Assembly: GCF_002283365.1 (NCBI RefSeq)
Contig: NZ_MQWD01000001.1
Location: 3,697,955-3,761,954 of the forward strand
Length of the DNA stretch: 64,000 bases
From: Rubrivirga marina
GTDB taxonomy: Bacteria > Bacteroidota > Rhodothermia > Rhodothermales > Rubricoccaceae
Direction: 5' to 3'
Shown here in pieces: positions 32,062-42,561 of this stretch. Every line of letters begins with the position of its first letter. Positions within the stretch are counted from its first letter, which is position 1. Both the position numbers and the translations under genes were made by a program. The notes below the pieces were generated by a model that saw nothing but the letters and a program-made list of their open reading frames with translations, ran no database searches and was not told the origin of the DNA.

Positions 32062-32868
32062 ATGTCTGACGCCTTCTCGATCACCGCCGGGCCGGGCCCG
32101 CTCGTCGCCGCCGCCGTCCACGACGGCCACGGCATCCATCCCGAGACGCTCCCGCACATCGCGCTCCCCGAGGCGGAACGGCTCCGCGAGGAGGACCCGT
32201 TCACGGGCCGCCTCACCGACGTCGCCCCGACGCGCGTCGTCGGGCGGCGATCGCGGTTCGAGGTCGACCTCAACCGGCCCCGCGAGGGTGCGCTCTACCG
32301 AACGCCCGACGACGCGTGGGGCCTCGACGTGTGGCACGACGGCGTGCCCGACCCCGTCGCCGAGCGGTCGTTGGCGCTCTACGACGACTTCTATCGGGCT
32401 GTCGAAAAGCTTCTCGCCATGAAGATCGAGGAGTACGGCTCGGTCGTCGTCTACGACCTCCACTCGTACAACCACCGCCGCGAGGGACCCGACGGCCCGC
32501 GAGCGGATCCCGAAGGCAACCCCGAGGTCAACGTCGGGACCGGCTCGCTCGACCGCCTCCGCTGGGGCCCGCTGGTCGACCGGTTCATGGCCGACCTCCG
32601 CGACGGCGCCGCCGAGGCGGGCCTCGCCGACCTCGACGTGCGCGAGAACGTCAAATTCCAGGGCGGCCACTTTTCGCGGTGGGTCCACGACACGTTCGGC
32701 AACGCGGCGTGCGTGCTGGCGGTCGAGTTCAAGAAGACGTTCATGGACGAGTGGTCCGGGCAGGTCGACGAGCCCCACCTCGGGCGGCTCCGGGAGGCCC
32801 TCGCCCACACGGTCCCCGGTGCCCTGGAGGAACGGAAGGCCGCCACGCCGGAGCCCGCAGCGCGGTGA
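32062..32868 (+). CDS. N-formylglutamate amidohydrolase
   Basis: A 268-residue metal-dependent hydrolase that removes formate from N-formyl-glutamate or related N-acyl amino acids. Motifs: VAAAVHDGHGIHPE with metal His residues, RFEVDLNRPREGALYR (substrate Arg), VVVYDLHSYNHRREGP, and the closing KFQGGHFSRWVHDTFG and LAVEFKKTFMDEWSG. This is the shape of the HutG2/NFGase family. There are no histidine-degradation genes nearby. It is coupled by GTGA to a MATCAP-like gene and followed by an ATP-grasp ligase, so its natural substrate may belong to that module rather than to histidine breakdown. Confidence 0.88.
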   Translation: MSDAFSITAGPGPLVAAAVHDGHGIHPETLPHIALPEAERLREEDPFTGRLTDVAPTRVVGRRSRFEVDLNRPREGALYRTPDDAWGLDVWHDGVPDPVAERSLALYDDFYRAVEKLLAMKIEEYGSVVVYDLHSYNHRREGPDGPRADPEGNPEVNVGTGSLDRLRWGPLVDRFMADLRDGAAEAGLADLDVRENVKFQGGHFSRWVHDTFGNAACVLAVEFKKTFMDEWSGQVDEPHLGRLREALAHTVPGALEERKAATPEPAAR

Positions 32869-34727
32869 GCCCCGAGGCCCTCGGCCGCGCCATCCGCGAC
32901 GGGCTCCAGTCCGGCGAGCCCGTCCGGCTCGACCTCGACGACGGGACCGTGTTCGTGGACCACGCCGTGCCGCTCCTCGCCGTCCACCGTTGTCCGGGCG
33001 AGGCGACCGGCGACCCCGCGCTCGACGCCCGCGCCGCCTGCGCCGAGGCCCACCAGCTCGTCACGACGCAGCCGGCGTACGTCATCACATCGGACCCCGA
33101 CGCCGAGGCGGCCCGCGCCGCCATCCGCGCCGTCGCGGAGGCCCTGACGGACGCCGTGGGACGGCTCCTCGTGGTCGAGATCTGGTCCCCGCTCGACGCG
33201 CCCGAGGCCGGCGCCGTCGACCCGTTCGACCGCGCGCCGGGCTTCACGATCTACACCGACGAGCGCGCCCCGAGCTCCGAGACCATCGACGCCCTCTGCG
33301 ACGCGCTCTCCGGGATCGAGGAGGCTGGCCAGGGCGCCGATGTGTCACACGTCTCGACGTCCGAGGTCGCGCCCCCGGGCCTCCCCCCCCTCGGCCTCGA
33401 CGGGCTCGTGGGGCTGGCCGTCGACGCCGTGTTCCACAACGCGCGCGACGGCGAGTTCTACCCGCGCGTGCTGGCGCGCCTCCGCGAGGCCGTGGCGCCA
33501 GCGCTCCGCGAGGCGGCCGTCGTCGCGGGCCGGGCCGCGCCGGCGACGCTCGCCCGCCAGTCCCTCGAACCCGCCGCCGAGGCCGTCGACCGCGGCCTCT
33601 CGGCCGTCGCCGAGTCGTTCGGGTTCCTCCTCCAGATCACGCCCGTCAACGCCGACGCGGCCTGGGACGAGTTCCACGGCGGCGGGTGCGAGCGGTCGCC
33701 CGAGCTCCTGTACCGCCCGCTCACGTTCGACCCCGACGCCGCGCGCCGCCAGCTGTTCGACTTGCCGCTGGAGGACGTCGAGGACCCGGTCGTCGCCGGC
33801 ATTCTCCGCGAGTGCCGTGACGAGATCGAAGGGCAGATCCGGATGATCCTCGACGTGGGCACCCCGCAGTTTCTGCCCAACAGCCTGCGCCTGTACGGCG
33901 CGCCCGACCGCGACCTGGTCGACCTCGCCCACGACCTCATCGAGGCGCTCGATGCCCTGCCCGCTGCGACGCGGGGCGAGGAGGTCGTCGGAGCGACGGC
34001 GTTCGCAGCCCGCGCGCGGGCCCAACTCGAGGCCTACCACGCGATCTCGGAGCACATGCCCCAGGCGGTCTCCATCCGGGAGGACATCACGGGCAGCCTC
34101 ATGGTCTCACGCGGATGCCTCCTCATCGGCACCCACGCACAGGTGCCGGCGGCTCGCGTCGAGGCGCTGCTCGCGCACGAGGTCGGCACGCACGTGCTGA
34201 CGTACGCGAACGGGGCCGCGCATCCCCTCGAGCAGCTCCGCCACGGGCTGGCCGGCTACGAGGATCTGCAGGAAGGACTCGCCGTGTTCGCCGAGTGGCT
34301 CGTCGGCGGCCTCACGCCGGGCCGGTTCCGGACGCTCGCCGCGCGGGTGATCGGTGCCCGCGCCCTCGTCGACGGCGCCGACTTCGTCGAGACGTTCCGG
34401 CTGCTCCGCGAGGCGGCCGGCCTCAGCGACCGCGGCGCGTTCGGCGTCACGGTCCGCCTCTACCGGGGCGGCGGGCTGACGAAGGACATGGTGTACCTCC
34501 GTGGCCTCCGGGACCTGTTGCGGCACCTCGGCGACGGTGGGCCGTTCTGGTCCCTCTTCATCGGCAAGATCGCGCTCCGGCACCTCGACGCCGTCGCCGA
34601 CCTCCGCGCCCGCGGCGTCCTCTCCGCCCCTCCCCTCCGCCCCCTCCACGCCGACGCCCCGGCCACGACGGCGTGCCTCGACCGCGCCCGCGCCGGCCTC
34701 TCGGTCCTCGACCTGCTGGACGGATAA
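32865..34727 (+). CDS. DUF1704/MATCAP-like metallo-carboxypeptidase (QEGLA motif protein)
   Basis: A 620-residue protein of the family annotated 'flavohemoglobin expression-modulating QEGLA motif' (TIGR02421/DUF1704). The eukaryotic relatives, MATCAP, are zinc tyrosine carboxypeptidases that trim the C-terminal Tyr of alpha-tubulin. The active-site signature is AHEVGTHVLTYANG (His438, Glu439, His443), with a downstream zinc-ligand candidate Glu470 in LQEGLAVFAEWL. An Arg-lined pocket (SIREDITGSLMVSRG) lies between. The bacterial substrate is unknown. GTG start overlaps the amidohydrolase stop. With the ATP-grasp ligase it forms a recurrent three-gene set. Confidence 0.85.
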   Translation: MSPEALGRAIRDGLQSGEPVRLDLDDGTVFVDHAVPLLAVHRCPGEATGDPALDARAACAEAHQLVTTQPAYVITSDPDAEAARAAIRAVAEALTDAVGRLLVVEIWSPLDAPEAGAVDPFDRAPGFTIYTDERAPSSETIDALCDALSGIEEAGQGADVSHVSTSEVAPPGLPPLGLDGLVGLAVDAVFHNARDGEFYPRVLARLREAVAPALREAAVVAGRAAPATLARQSLEPAAEAVDRGLSAVAESFGFLLQITPVNADAAWDEFHGGGCERSPELLYRPLTFDPDAARRQLFDLPLEDVEDPVVAGILRECRDEIEGQIRMILDVGTPQFLPNSLRLYGAPDRDLVDLAHDLIEALDALPAATRGEEVVGATAFAARARAQLEAYHAISEHMPQAVSIREDITGSLMVSRGCLLIGTHAQVPAARVEALLAHEVGTHVLTYANGAAHPLEQLRHGLAGYEDLQEGLAVFAEWLVGGLTPGRFRTLAARVIGARALVDGADFVETFRLLREAAGLSDRGAFGVTVRLYRGGGLTKDMVYLRGLRDLLRHLGDGGPFWSLFIGKIALRHLDAVADLRARGVLSAPPLRPLHADAPATTACLDRARAGLSVLDLLDG

Positions 34728-34798
34728 GGGATTCGGGACAGGGCATGCGGCTCCTCCGCTCCTGTCCCTCTCTCGTCCCGCTCCCCGATCTCTCCCCC

Positions 34799-35839
34799 AT
34801 GCGAATCGCCTTCCTCATCAACTCCTTCGAGACCGAGAAGGACGTCTACACCACCACGCGGCTCGCGCTGGCGGCCCACAAGGCCGGCCACGACGTGCTG
34901 TACCTCTCGGTCGAGGACTTCGTCTGCGAGCCCGACGAGACGCTCCGGGTCCGCGTCCGCCGGCCAGGCGGGACGTACAAGACGATCCGCACCCTCTGGA
35001 AGGGGGTCCACGAGGACGGCGAGGAGGAGCGGATCCCGATCGAGGAGATCGACGCGCTCCTGCTCCGCAACGACCCCGCCGACGACGCCGGCGAGCGGCC
35101 GTGGGCCCAGTCGGCCGGGATCGTGTTCGGGCAGATGGCGGCCCGGCGCGGCGTGATCGTGCTGAACGACCCCGAGGGGCTGGCAAAGGCCGTCAACAAG
35201 GTGTACTTCCAGCGCTTCCCGCCGTCGGTCCGCCCCAAGACCCTCGTCACGCGGCACGCCGACGACGTCCGCCGGTTCATCGACGACCACGGCGGCGACG
35301 CGATCGTCAAGCCGTTCCAGGGCTCGGGCGGCGAGGGCGTCTTCGTCGTCCGCCAGGGCGACCACGCCAACCTCAACCAGATCATCGACGCCGTGTGCCA
35401 GAACGGCTACATGGTGGTCCAGGAGTTCCTCGAGGCCGCCGCGGGCGCCGACACCCGGATGTTCCTCCTCAACGGCGAGCCGCTCCAGCGCGACGGCGTC
35501 TACGCCGCGCTCCGGCGGGTCGGGGCCGAGGGCGACATCCGGAGCAACATCTCCGCGGGCGGGAGCACCGAGCAGGCGGCCGTCGGCGAGCGCGAACTCG
35601 AGATCGCCGAGCTCGTCCGCCCCCAGCTCGTGCAGGACGGGATGTTCATGGTGGGGCTCGACATCGCGGGCGGCGTCCTCCTCGAGGTCAACGTGTTCAG
35701 CCCGGGTGGCCTCGGCGGCATCGAGGAGACGACCGGCGTCGACTTCGCCCCGGACGTGATCGAGGCGGTCGCCCGGAAGGTCGCAGCGCGCAAGCAATAC
35801 CGGCAGCACTTCTCGAACCGGACGCTGGCGACGCTCTAG
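34799..35839 (+). CDS. RimK/GshB-like ATP-grasp ligase
   Basis: A 346-residue ATP-grasp ligase forming an amide bond from a carboxylate and an amine. N-terminal domain: IAFLINSFETEKDVYTTTRL and VYLSVED-like LYLSVEDFVCEPDE. The ATP-grasp core has DDHGGDAIVKPFQGSGGEGV, ADTRMFLLNGEPL, SNISAGGSTEQAAV, and the Mg-binding LLEVNVFSPGGLGG. It resembles prokaryotic glutathione synthetase (GshB) and the RimK group. A GshA partner is absent, so a peptide- or protein-tail ligase is plausible. ATG at 34799 is chosen; an in-frame ATG at 34745 adds a poorly conserved leader. It probably ends the operon: a strong hairpin follows. Confidence 0.85.
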   Translation: MRIAFLINSFETEKDVYTTTRLALAAHKAGHDVLYLSVEDFVCEPDETLRVRVRRPGGTYKTIRTLWKGVHEDGEEERIPIEEIDALLLRNDPADDAGERPWAQSAGIVFGQMAARRGVIVLNDPEGLAKAVNKVYFQRFPPSVRPKTLVTRHADDVRRFIDDHGGDAIVKPFQGSGGEGVFVVRQGDHANLNQIIDAVCQNGYMVVQEFLEAAAGADTRMFLLNGEPLQRDGVYAALRRVGAEGDIRSNISAGGSTEQAAVGERELEIAELVRPQLVQDGMFMVGLDIAGGVLLEVNVFSPGGLGGIEETTGVDFAPDVIEAVARKVAARKQYRQHFSNRTLATL

Positions 35840-35866
35840 CGCGTTCCCCCAGGCGAGACCAAAAGG

Positions 35867-35908
35867 GACCGGCCCGCCCCCGCGACACGGATTGGGGACG
35901 GGCCGGTC
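35867..35908. terminator. Long inverted repeat after the ATP-grasp gene
   Basis: GACCGGCCCG (35867-35876) and CGGGCCGGTC (35899-35908) form a perfect 10-bp stem. It is flanked by CCAAAAGG on the left and TGTTTGG on the right, giving A- and T-rich edges on both strands, so it may terminate both convergent genes. Confidence 0.7.
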
Positions 35909-36038
35909 ACTGTTTGGAGCCCGCATGCGCGGGAGACTCCCAGCCACGGCGGTTGCCGCACTCCCAGGGTATGGCATCCGACGGACCTCCCCATGGCCGC
36001 GGCCGGCCATTCGACTAGTGCCTCAGTACTATCGACGG

Positions 36039-36254
36039 TCAGTCCCGTCGGAACCGCATCCGGTCGCGCGGGCGGACACGGCCCCACGCCTCGCCCCCGA
36101 CGGTCACGTCGCACCAGCCGGCGCCAGGCTCGGGCTCGCCGACCTCGACCGCCTCGGGCTCGCCGCCGAGGTGGCGGGCCACGGCGTCGGCCTCAGAGCG
36201 GGCGCGGACGAAGGTGGCGGGCTGGTCGTGGGGCTCGACTTCGAACTGGGGCAT
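36039..36254 (-). CDS. Small acidic protein of unknown function
   Basis: A 71-residue protein: MPQFEVEPHDQPATFVRARS, then EADAVARHLGGEPEAVEVGE, PEPGAGWCDVTVGGEAWGRV, and a basic tail RPRDRMRFRRD. It has a beta-alpha-beta look with one Cys. No family is recognised, but the good start, sensible composition and position next to a terminator argue for a real gene. Divergent from HPPD. Confidence 0.6.
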   Translation of the reverse strand: MPQFEVEPHDQPATFVRARSEADAVARHLGGEPEAVEVGEPEPGAGWCDVTVGGEAWGRVRPRDRMRFRRD

Positions 36255-36284
36255 GGCAGAAGGTAGCGGGCGCTCGGGAGGGGC

Positions 36285-36310
36285 CGGGAGCGGAAACGCT
36301 TCCGAACCCG
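36285..36310. promoter_or_regulatory. Candidate operator upstream of hppD
   Basis: CGGG-AG-CGGAA-ACGC-TTCCG-AA-CCCG, a nested dyad about 84 bases before the HPPD start. A TATCTA box lies just after it (36316-36321). It could bind a dimeric regulator of tyrosine catabolism. Confidence 0.4.
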
Positions 36311-36393
36311 GACCGTATCTAGGGACAGCCCGGAATGAGGTGCCGGCGCGACCCGGCGCCCCGTAGACGGTACGATCTGCCCCTAGCCCCACC

Positions 36394-37647
36394 ATGCCCT
36401 CCCCGACCGACACCCCGACGCACGACTCGACCCACGGTGACGGCGCCTCCAGCGCCGTCGACGCCGTCGCCACCCAGCCCGCCGCCCAGCAGACCGGCGC
36501 AGACACGGCCGAGGCGGCCGGCCTCAGCCTGAAGGGCGCCCCGGACCACGTCGAAGACGACTTCCTCCCCATCAACGGGACCGACTACGTCGAGTTCTAC
36601 GTCGGCAACGCCAAGCAGGCCGCCCACTTCTACGCCTCGGCCTTCGGGTTCGAGATCGTCGCCTACCGCGGGCCCGAGACCGGCCACCGCGAGGCCGCGA
36701 GCTATCTCCTGAAGCAGGACAAGATCCGGTTCGTGTTCACGACCTCGATCGGGTCGGACACGGAGATCGCCCGGCACGTCGCCAAGCACGGCGACGGCGT
36801 CAAGGACATCGCCCTCTGGGTCGACGACGCGCGCGCCTCGTTCGAGGCCGTCAAGGAGCGCGGCGCGACGCTCGTCCGCGAGCCGGAGGTGATGGAGGAC
36901 GAGCACGGCCAGATCGTCGTGGCCGCCATGGGCACCTACGGCGACACGATCCACACGTTCGTCGAGCGGAAGGACTACGACGGCCTGTTCATGCCGGGCT
37001 TCGAGGCCTACGAGAACCCGCACTGGAAGCCGGGGCCCGTCGGGCTGAAGTACGTCGACCACTGCGTCGGCAACGTCCACCTGGGCGACATGAACAAGTA
37101 CGTCCAGTACTACTCGGACGTGATGGGCTTCCGCAACCTCCTGTCGTTCTCCGACAAGGACATTCAGACGGAGTACTCCTCGCTCATGTCGAAGGTGATG
37201 TCGAACGGGAACGAGCGGATCAAATTCCCGATCAACGAGCCGGCCCAGGGCAAACGGAAGAGCCAGATCGACGAGTACCTCGAGTTCTACGACGGCGCCG
37301 GCGTCCAGCACATCGCCATGGCGACGGACGACATCCTCTCGACGGTCACCCAGCTCCGCGACCGCGGCGTCGAGTTCCTGACGGTCCCGACGACCTACTA
37401 CGAGCAGCTCCAGGGCCGCGTCGGCACCATCGACGAGCCGGTCGACCAGCTCGCCGAGCTCGGCATCCTCGTCGACCGCGACCCGGACGGGTACCTCCTG
37501 CAGATCTTTACCAAGCCCGTCGAGGACCGCCCGACGGTGTTCTACGAGATCATCCAGCGGAAGGGCGCCCGGACCTTCGGCGAGGGCAACTTCAAGGCGC
37601 TCTTCGAAGCCATCGAGCGCGAGCAGGAGCGGCGCGGGAATCTGTAA
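36394..37647 (+). CDS. hppD: 4-hydroxyphenylpyruvate dioxygenase
   Basis: Converts 4-hydroxyphenylpyruvate to homogentisate with Fe(II) and O2, the committed step of tyrosine catabolism. A 417-residue protein with tandem VOC domains. Iron ligands His223 (VDHCVGNV), His306 (GVQHIAM) and Glu385 (FYEIIQRKG) are all present. The C-terminal helix EGNFKALFEAIEREQER closes the active site as in the family. It has about 45 extra Ala/Thr-rich residues before the conserved FLPINGTDYVEFYVG start, so translation may begin later, but no better in-frame Met is evident. The dioxygenase for homogentisate follows 127 bases downstream. Confidence 0.95.
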   Translation: MPSPTDTPTHDSTHGDGASSAVDAVATQPAAQQTGADTAEAAGLSLKGAPDHVEDDFLPINGTDYVEFYVGNAKQAAHFYASAFGFEIVAYRGPETGHREAASYLLKQDKIRFVFTTSIGSDTEIARHVAKHGDGVKDIALWVDDARASFEAVKERGATLVREPEVMEDEHGQIVVAAMGTYGDTIHTFVERKDYDGLFMPGFEAYENPHWKPGPVGLKYVDHCVGNVHLGDMNKYVQYYSDVMGFRNLLSFSDKDIQTEYSSLMSKVMSNGNERIKFPINEPAQGKRKSQIDEYLEFYDGAGVQHIAMATDDILSTVTQLRDRGVEFLTVPTTYYEQLQGRVGTIDEPVDQLAELGILVDRDPDGYLLQIFTKPVEDRPTVFYEIIQRKGARTFGEGNFKALFEAIEREQERRGNL

Positions 37648-37765
37648 TCGGGTGAGGTGCGATCGGGTGATCGACGAGTGGGGCGACCGCCCCGACTGCC
37701 TCGGTCACCCGGTCTGCGCCGACGTTCTTCAGCCATCCCATCGCACGATCTGCAATCACCCGATC
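37646..37765. repeat. Four copies of GATCGGGTGA in the hppD-hmgA gap
   Basis: Ten-base motif GATCGGGTGA at 37661-37670, one-mismatch copy at 37646-37655, and reverse-complement copies TCACCCGGTC (37705-37714) and TCACCCGATC (37756-37765). The four are two per orientation, giving nested inverted repeats in a 127-base gap between co-oriented genes. Confidence 0.55.
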
Positions 37766-37774
37766 TGACTTCCC

Positions 37775-39055
37775 ATGAGCTACTACGTCCGACTGGGCGA
37801 CGTCCCGCCCAAGCGTCACACCCAGTTCCGCCGGCCCGACGGGGCCCTCTACACCGAGGAGGTCCTCGGCGAAGAGGGGTTCTCGGGGACAGCGTCGATC
37901 GCCTACCACATCCACCCACCGACGCTCGTCGACAGCGTGGGCGAGCCCGAGACGTTCGGGCCGGAGTACGTCGACGAGGCGTTCCTCCGGCACCGCCACT
38001 TCGAGGGGCCGAAGGTCGAGGCGGGCGGCGACTGGTGGAGCGGGCGGCGCTACATCATGGGCAACAACGACGTCGACCTCGCGCTCTGCACGCCGACGGA
38101 GCCGATGCCCAAGGACGTGTTCTACAAGAACGCGACGCACGACGAGCTGATCTACGTCCACGACGGTGAGGGGCGGCTGGAGTCGGTCCTCGGGACCGTC
38201 GAGTTCCGTCAGGGCGACTACGTCCACGTCCCGCGGACGCTCACGCACCGGTGGGTCTTCACCGGCGACGTCCAACCGCGGCTGCTCATCATCGAGGCGC
38301 CGACCGAGTTCCGCCCGCCCAAGCGCTACCGGAACGACATGGGCCAGCTCCTGGAGCACAGCCCGTACCACGAGCGCGACTTCCGGCCGCCATCGGAGCT
38401 GGAGGCCATCGACCAGGAAGGCCGCTTCACGGTCAAGATCAAGAAGCACGGGCGGCTCTTCCCGTTCGTCTACCGCTACCACCCGTTCGACGTGGTCGGC
38501 TGGGACGGCCACCTCTACCCGTACGCGTTCTCGATCCACGACTTCGAGCCGATCACCGGGCGGATCCACCAGCCGCCGCCGGTCCACCAGACGTTCGAGG
38601 CCCGCGGGTTCGTGGTCTGCTCGTTCGTCCCACGCCTGTTCGACTACCACCCGGACTCGATCCCGGCGCCGTACAACCACTCGAACATCGACTCCGACGA
38701 GGTCCTGTACTACGCTGAGGGCGACTTCATGTCGCGCAAGGGGATCGGGCGGGGCTCGTTCACGCTCCACCCCGGCGGCATCCCGCACGGCCCGCACCCC
38801 GGGACCACCGAGGCGAGCATCGGCGCGAAGGAGACGCACGAGCTGGCCGTCATGGTCGACACGTTCGCCCCGCTCAAGCTGACGCAGACGGCGCTCGACA
38901 TCGAGCAGGACGACTACGTCCTGTCGTGGCAGCCCGAGAAGCACGGGCACCCGCTCCCCGACGCGGCCCCGATCCCGCCCGGCGCGGAGATCGCGGGCGA
39001 CGGCCGGGCCGGCGAGGTCCCCGACTCGCCCCCGCTCGACGCCGCGCGCGGCTGA
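37775..39055 (+). CDS. hmgA: Homogentisate 1,2-dioxygenase
   Basis: Opens the homogentisate ring to maleylacetoacetate, using Fe(II). A 426-residue cupin-type protein: MSYYVRLGDVPPKRHTQFRR, then HVPRTLTHRWVFTGDV, DGHLYPYAFSIHDFEPITGR, the QPPPVHQTFEARGFVVCSFV strand, and the active-site region PYNHSNIDSDEVLYYAEGDF with the metal Glu/His, and GIPHGPHPG. These match the family's distinctive order. The tail after about 395 is Pro/Ala-rich. Maleylacetoacetate isomerase and fumarylacetoacetase are not in the window, so the pathway continues elsewhere. Confidence 0.9.
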   Translation: MSYYVRLGDVPPKRHTQFRRPDGALYTEEVLGEEGFSGTASIAYHIHPPTLVDSVGEPETFGPEYVDEAFLRHRHFEGPKVEAGGDWWSGRRYIMGNNDVDLALCTPTEPMPKDVFYKNATHDELIYVHDGEGRLESVLGTVEFRQGDYVHVPRTLTHRWVFTGDVQPRLLIIEAPTEFRPPKRYRNDMGQLLEHSPYHERDFRPPSELEAIDQEGRFTVKIKKHGRLFPFVYRYHPFDVVGWDGHLYPYAFSIHDFEPITGRIHQPPPVHQTFEARGFVVCSFVPRLFDYHPDSIPAPYNHSNIDSDEVLYYAEGDFMSRKGIGRGSFTLHPGGIPHGPHPGTTEASIGAKETHELAVMVDTFAPLKLTQTALDIEQDDYVLSWQPEKHGHPLPDAAPIPPGAEIAGDGRAGEVPDSPPLDAARG

Positions 39056-39065
39056 TCCACACCGT

Positions 39066-39085
39066 CCGCCTCAGCACCGAGGCGG
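39066..39085. repeat. 20-bp palindromic element, copy 4
   Basis: CCGCCTCAGCACCGAGGCGG, one mismatch, 10 bases after the hmgA stop and followed by ACCGAGTC. Lies between convergent genes. Confidence 0.82.
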
Positions 39086-39144
39086 ACCGAGTCATGGCCC
39101 CGCCGTCTTCCGATCGGCCGACAGCCCGGGGACGCGGCCGAGGG

Positions 39145-39516
39145 TCAGACGTGCTGGTCGATCAGGATCGGGTTGCCGTCGGGGTCTTCGAGGACGAGAC
39201 TCGCAGGCCCCTCCGTCGTCTCGTCGGCCTCCTGGGTCGGGACGATGCCCCGCGCCTTTAGCCGGCGCTGGATCTCACGAACGTCGGTGAACCCGTCGAC
39301 CTCGCCGCCCTGCTGGTCCCAGCCGGGGTTGAAGGTGAGGATGTTCTTGTCGAACATCCCCTGGAAGAGGCCGATCACGTGCTCGCCGTTCCGCAGCATG
39401 AGGTAGCCGTGATCGGAGTTGCCCCCGAAGACCTCGAACCCAAGGTGCTCATAGAACGCGCGTGACGCGGCGAGGTCGGAGACGGCGAGGCTGACGGAGA
39501 AGGCGCCGAGGGTCAT
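39145..39516 (-). CDS. VOC-family (glyoxalase-like) protein
   Basis: A 123-residue single VOC module. It reads [79 protein letters not shown], and ends [19 protein letters not shown]. Members are glyoxalases, dioxygenases or fosfomycin-type transferases, or ligand binders. The missing first-strand His and the Glu of LVLED are not enough to choose. It lies between two larger genes, convergent with hmgA and divergent from the acyl-CoA synthetase. Confidence 0.88.
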   Translation of the reverse strand: MTLGAFSVSLAVSDLAASRAFYEHLGFEVFGGNSDHGYLMLRNGEHVIGLFQGMFDKNILTFNPGWDQQGGEVDGFTDVREIQRRLKARGIVPTQEADETTEGPASLVLEDPDGNPILIDQHV

Positions 39517-39595
39517 CGGTCTTGGGGGCTGGACGCCGGAACCTACGGGGCGCCCCGCCCTCCCCCGTAGCTTCCCGTCCCCTCCCTGCTCCCCG

Positions 39596-41572
<1,977 letters not shown>

Positions 41573-41603
41573 CGGCCCCGCTCAGGCGGGAGGTCGGAGT
41601 CGT

Positions 41604-42371
41604 TCAGCCCGTGCCGCCGCCTCCGCCGGCCTCGCCTGGCAGGTTGGGGCCGGCCTCGCCCTCCTGGTCCGTCGTGCCGCCGTCGTCCGACTCGTCGTCG
41701 TCGTCGTCCCCCCGGCCGTCGCCACTGGCCTGGGAGTCGAGACCGGCGTAGACGGCGATGAAGCCGGCCGTCGCGACCGCTCCGATCGCGGCCCCGGGCA
41801 GGGCTCCGATCCCGCCGGCGGCCGCGCCGAGTTGGGCTCCGAGCGCGGCGCCGGCGATGATGGTCGCGGCGACGGTGGCCCCGTCTGTGGCGGAACTGGA
41901 GACGTACTCGACGCCGGTCTCCGTCTCCGGGGCGAGTTGCCCGGCCAGTTGGCGGGCCAGCGGGCTCGCGCTGTCCAAGAGCCGCCCGCGGGCCTGCTCC
42001 CGGTCGAGGCGGGACTCCCGGACGGACAGCGCGCGGACGGCGCGGGCGTCGTCGCGGGACAGCGCTCCGAGGTCCACCAGCGTCTCGAGCGATTGCCGGA
42101 GCGTCGCCTCCGTGTCGAAGCGGGCCTCGAACTCGGCCGCGAGGACCTCGTTGTTGCAGAGGGAGCGGGCGGTTGGGTCGGCGGCGGCGCACGCGCCGGC
42201 CTGGAATTCCTGGGCGAGAGTGCCCGTCCCGCGGAGCGAGTCGACGACGCCACCGATGCCGGCTCCGAGGATTGCGTCGGCCCGCCGCCCCCGGTCGGGG
42301 CTGACCTGCGCGATTGCGGGCGCGACGAGGGTTGCGACGAGCGCGAGAAGGGTGACCTGTGAGCGGACCAT
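41604..42371 (-). CDS. Exported glycine-zipper protein, unknown function
   Basis: A 255-residue exported protein: signal peptide MVRSQVTLLALVATLVAPAI then AQ. A helical N-terminal half (RADAILGAGIGGVVDSLRGT, LVDLGALSRDDARAVRALSV) includes two Cys (ACAAADPTARSLCNNE) that may form a disulfide. A glycine-zipper membrane-like segment follows (VAATIIAGAALGAQLGAAAG), and the tail is very acidic and Gly-rich. I do not recognise the family. The zipper suggests membrane insertion or oligomerisation; function is unknown. Confidence 0.72.
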   Translation of the reverse strand: MVRSQVTLLALVATLVAPAIAQVSPDRGRRADAILGAGIGGVVDSLRGTGTLAQEFQAGACAAADPTARSLCNNEVLAAEFEARFDTEATLRQSLETLVDLGALSRDDARAVRALSVRESRLDREQARGRLLDSASPLARQLAGQLAPETETGVEYVSSSATDGATVAATIIAGAALGAQLGAAAGGIGALPGAAIGAVATAGFIAVYAGLDSQASGDGRGDDDDDESDDGGTTDQEGEAGPNLPGEAGGGGGTG

Positions 42372-42452
42372 GGCTGGAAGGGAGGTGCGTCACTACCTCC
42401 GTGTGACGCCCTCCTAGGGGTTCACCCCTCCCGCTCGCCCCCCTCAGCGGGC

Positions 42453-42472
42453 CCGCGGTTCTACCGAGGCGG
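42453..42472. repeat. Degenerate palindromic element
   Basis: CCGCGGTTCTACCGAGGCGG: right arm intact, left arm decayed, followed by GCCGGCTC. It sits in the gap between the glycine-zipper gene and a terminator. Confidence 0.45.
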
Positions 42473-42489
42473 GCCGGCTCGAACGCAAA

Positions 42490-42515
42490 GAGGCCCGAGC
42501 CGAAGCCCGGGCCTC
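42490..42515 (-). terminator. Terminator of the stress-protein gene
   Basis: On the minus strand GAGGCCCG-GGCTTCGGCT-CGGGCCTC forms an 8-bp stem with an apical TTCG and is followed by TTTGCGTT. It lies 47 bases beyond the stop of the gene at 42562. Confidence 0.75.
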
Positions 42516-42561
42516 CTGTTGAGCCGGTGCGGAGACTCGACGCGTGACTGGCGCGGTCCGG

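Noticed and set aside
34745..34801. Upstream ATG of the ATP-grasp gene at 34745
   Set aside because: It adds a poorly conserved Leu/Ser/Pro leader; the ATG at 34799 begins at the conserved IAFLIN strand.
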